Assembly (NCBI RefSeq): GCF_900101345.1
Contig: NZ_FMUX01000008.1
Location: 132,650 to 196,649, forward strand
Length of the DNA: 64,000 nucleotides
Source of the DNA: Desulfoluna spongiiphila
GTDB taxonomy: Bacteria; Desulfobacterota; Desulfobacteria; Desulfobacterales; Desulfolunaceae
Direction: 5' to 3'
Below, piece after piece: positions 63,452 through 64,000 of this stretch (the first letter of the stretch is position 1; each line of letters starts with the position of its first letter). Both the position numbers and the translations under genes were made by a program. Below the pieces are notes generated by a model, which saw only the letters and a program-made list of their open reading frames with translations, was not told the origin of the DNA and made no database searches.

Positions 63452-63721
63452 ATGAAACTGAACCAGACCGAACTGTTTGATCACCTGAAGGCAACCATGG
63501 AAAAGATGGGTGCCACGTATCAGGAACACAGCTTCCGTGCCACGTCGATTCCGGTTAAAAGCGGACTCTGCCTGGTCCACGGGGAACTCTGCTTCATCAT
63601 GGACAAACGCCGGAAGCTCCGTGAAAAGAATCGCATCCTCGGACGCGCGCTGGCACGGATGGACCTGGACACCGTCCATATACCGCCTGCGGTGAGGGAG
63701 TTTATCCTCGAAGAGGGGTAA
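63452..63721 (+). CDS. Hypothetical 89-residue protein
   Basis: From the ATG at 63452 the product is 89 residues; a TTG 18 bases upstream is possible. It begins MKLNQTELFDHLKATMEKMG, has ELCFIMDKRRKLREKNRILG with a strongly basic patch in the middle, and ends REFILEEG. A helical, basic, soluble protein with no recognised family. It carries no signal peptide and stands alone. Its codon pattern resembles that of its neighbours, which supports a real gene. Confidence 0.55.
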   Translation: MKLNQTELFDHLKATMEKMGATYQEHSFRATSIPVKSGLCLVHGELCFIMDKRRKLREKNRILGRALARMDLDTVHIPPAVREFILEEG

Positions 63722-64000
63722 AAGGAGCCCATGGCCCGGGACCGGTCTTTGGGGATTCGAAACACAAAAGTTTACATAATATTCATTATCAGACGTTATA
63801 CACATAAAGCGCCCACAGTAAATTCAAGCCTACACCACTGAAACCACGGGCTTTTTTAGAGTCGCCCACCAAATATCTAATGGCATCACAAAACACACGT
63901 AAGCATCATCCCTCGTTGCATCATTGCCAACCCCACACAACAAGGTTACACAGCGGTCCGTTGCTTTGCATTCGCAACTTGCTTTCAAGGTGGCACACCT
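63722..64000. other. Intergenic region at the window end
   Basis: A/T-rich to about 63860 with no supported gene. The last 40 bases begin another family A repeat. Confidence 0.5.
63966..64000 (+). repeat. Repeat family A, copy cut by the window end
   Basis: GCATTCGCAACTTGCTTTC followed by AAGGTGGCACACCT matches the right arm and second hairpin of the family; the closing end would lie just outside the window. Confidence 0.65.

Overview
The window is a stretch of bacterial chromosome, about 55-60% G+C by eye. It looks like a marine, anaerobic member of the Desulfobacterota, perhaps close to Desulfoluna. This placement is inferred from the gene set and from the intergenic repeats, not from a marker gene: TctABC transport, a periplasmic sulfatase, large autotransporters, paired adenine deaminases, and chromosome-wide hairpin repeats.

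Layout. 1-435: start of an MFS transporter cut by the window edge. 436-2721: two repeat-filled gaps around an FMN-binding oxidoreductase. 2722-8032: YaeQ, a UPF0126 membrane protein, then a run with PBP1B, a TPR lipoprotein and an aldo/keto reductase. 8295-16389, minus strand: a signalling and transport block. PgtC-, PgtB- and PgtA-like proteins (binding protein, sensor kinase, sigma-54 activator) overlap by 4 bases and sit just upstream of tctC-tctB-tctA. A near-perfect sigma-54 promoter precedes tctC, and tctA carries a one-base frameshift. 16704-24097: chemotaxis receptor, glycosyltransferase, two tandem tRNA-Arg(ACG), tadA, purA, tRNA-Pro(CGG), and a TPR/membrane/PH-like protein. 24314-27703: a partly decayed region with an acetyltransferase, an internally deleted short-chain dehydrogenase, an AraC regulator and a dipeptidase remnant. 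27973-32089: an ABC importer of the iron/spermidine type. 32698-47545: cell-surface and purine block with autotransporter 1, sulfatase, outer-membrane protein, two different adenine deaminases with an NCS2 permease, and autotransporter 2. 47546-50300: A/T-richer, repeat-rich, with a few small unknown genes. 50400-54166: a dehydrogenase, then an MFS transporter and a nucleotide pyrophosphatase-type phosphodiesterase behind a triple palindromic operator. 55281-63721: housekeeping genes (parvulin, FabH-like, pgi, a GlmU-like beta-helix protein with glmM, a Bax inhibitor-1 protein) and a small unknown gene.

The strongest system-level reading is the PgtCBA relay controlling a tripartite tricarboxylate-type importer through sigma-54. 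The most unusual non-coding feature is an intergenic repeat in at least eight copies. Each copy makes a long hairpin with an almost invariant nine-base loop, but the stem sequence differs between copies while staying paired. No CRISPR array, complete insertion sequence, prophage or rRNA gene was seen.
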